DNA of 12,982 nt from JOPF133 sp052144935 (lineage in GTDB: Bacteria; Acidobacteriota; Terriglobia; Bryobacterales; Bryobacteraceae). The stretch spans positions 1 through 12,982 of the forward strand of contig JBKQPR010000302.1 of NCBI GenBank assembly GCA_052144935.1. Reading direction: 5' to 3'. Within the stretch, counting starts at the first letter, position 1. Each line of letters starts with the position of its first letter. The notes beneath the pieces are model-generated. The model saw only the letters and a list, made by a program, of their open reading frames with translations. It was not told the DNA's origin and made no database searches. Positions 12,898 through 12,982 of the stretch are shown one piece after another. Made by a program: the position numbers and the translations under genes.

Positions 12898-12982
12898 GAC
12901 TGCGCGATCCGTTATAGGTAGTCAGCCGCAACTTCAAACCGTTCCACCAAGGGACAGCGACAGGTTTGTCAAACAGTCCGGA
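12860..12982. other. Unassigned sequence past the SDR break, possible mobile-element edge
   Basis: From about 12860 the sequence (TGGATTTCCACGGACAAG onward) no longer matches an SDR gene and is noticeably richer in A and T than everything to its left. There is no gene in the 85 bases after the stop at 12897. The start resembles the kind of terminus seen on IS21-like elements, but no transposase or paired end lies in the window, so this is only a suggestion. Confidence 0.3.

Overview
The window is GC-rich bacterial DNA of the kind seen in Acidobacteriota (Solibacter/Bryobacter-like). This is inferred from a Tat-exported Gfo/Idh/MocA oxidoreductase, palindromic GC-rich intergenic repeats and generally weak Shine-Dalgarno sites; I cannot confirm the taxon without a search.

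Left and centre (about 1-9204, all minus strand, reading right to left) is a compact secondary-metabolite-type operon. In transcription order it holds: (i) an 895-aa FkbH-like HAD protein fused to a carrier protein (6517-9204); (ii) a GT4-like glycosyltransferase (5311-6513); (iii) a second, paralogous glycosyltransferase fused to a type II thioesterase (3026-5311); (iv) a repeat-filled gap of about 520 bp (2503-3025); (v) a 4'-phosphopantetheinyl transferase (1861-2502); (vi) a D-2-hydroxyacid dehydrogenase of the glycerate dehydrogenase/hydroxypyruvate reductase type (908-1864); (vii) a second repeat-filled gap (625-907); and (viii) the N-terminal 208 residues of a Gfo/Idh/MocA oxidoreductase that runs off the left edge. 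Stop and start codons touch or overlap at three junctions (3-nt gap, TGATG, ATGA). Read together, the FkbH domain should load a three-carbon glyceryl-type unit onto its own carrier, the PPTase should arm that carrier, the dehydrogenase may act on glycerate/hydroxypyruvate, and the glycosyltransferases and thioesterase would modify or release the product. No ketosynthase, condensation or adenylation domain is present in the window. Both glycosyltransferases end in an LSPEKR-type helix normally seen at the linkers of NRPS/PKS modules.

The same operon is unusually rich in minisatellites: 13-bp x8 and 21-bp x8.5 arrays between genes, and in-frame 48-bp x4, 114-bp x4 and 42-bp x2 arrays inside genes. 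There is also a 216-bp element with perfect 17-bp inverted ends and a series of small hairpins.

Right part (9205-12982): a ParD/ParE toxin-antitoxin pair on the plus strand with a frameshifted toxin; a secreted TlpA/ResA-like thioredoxin on the minus strand; a complete pyruvate kinase on the plus strand; a tandem, decayed copy of the last ~200 bp of the pyruvate kinase region; and a short-chain dehydrogenase whose C-terminus is replaced by unrelated, AT-richer sequence near 12860, possibly the edge of a mobile element. No tRNA, rRNA or CRISPR array was seen.
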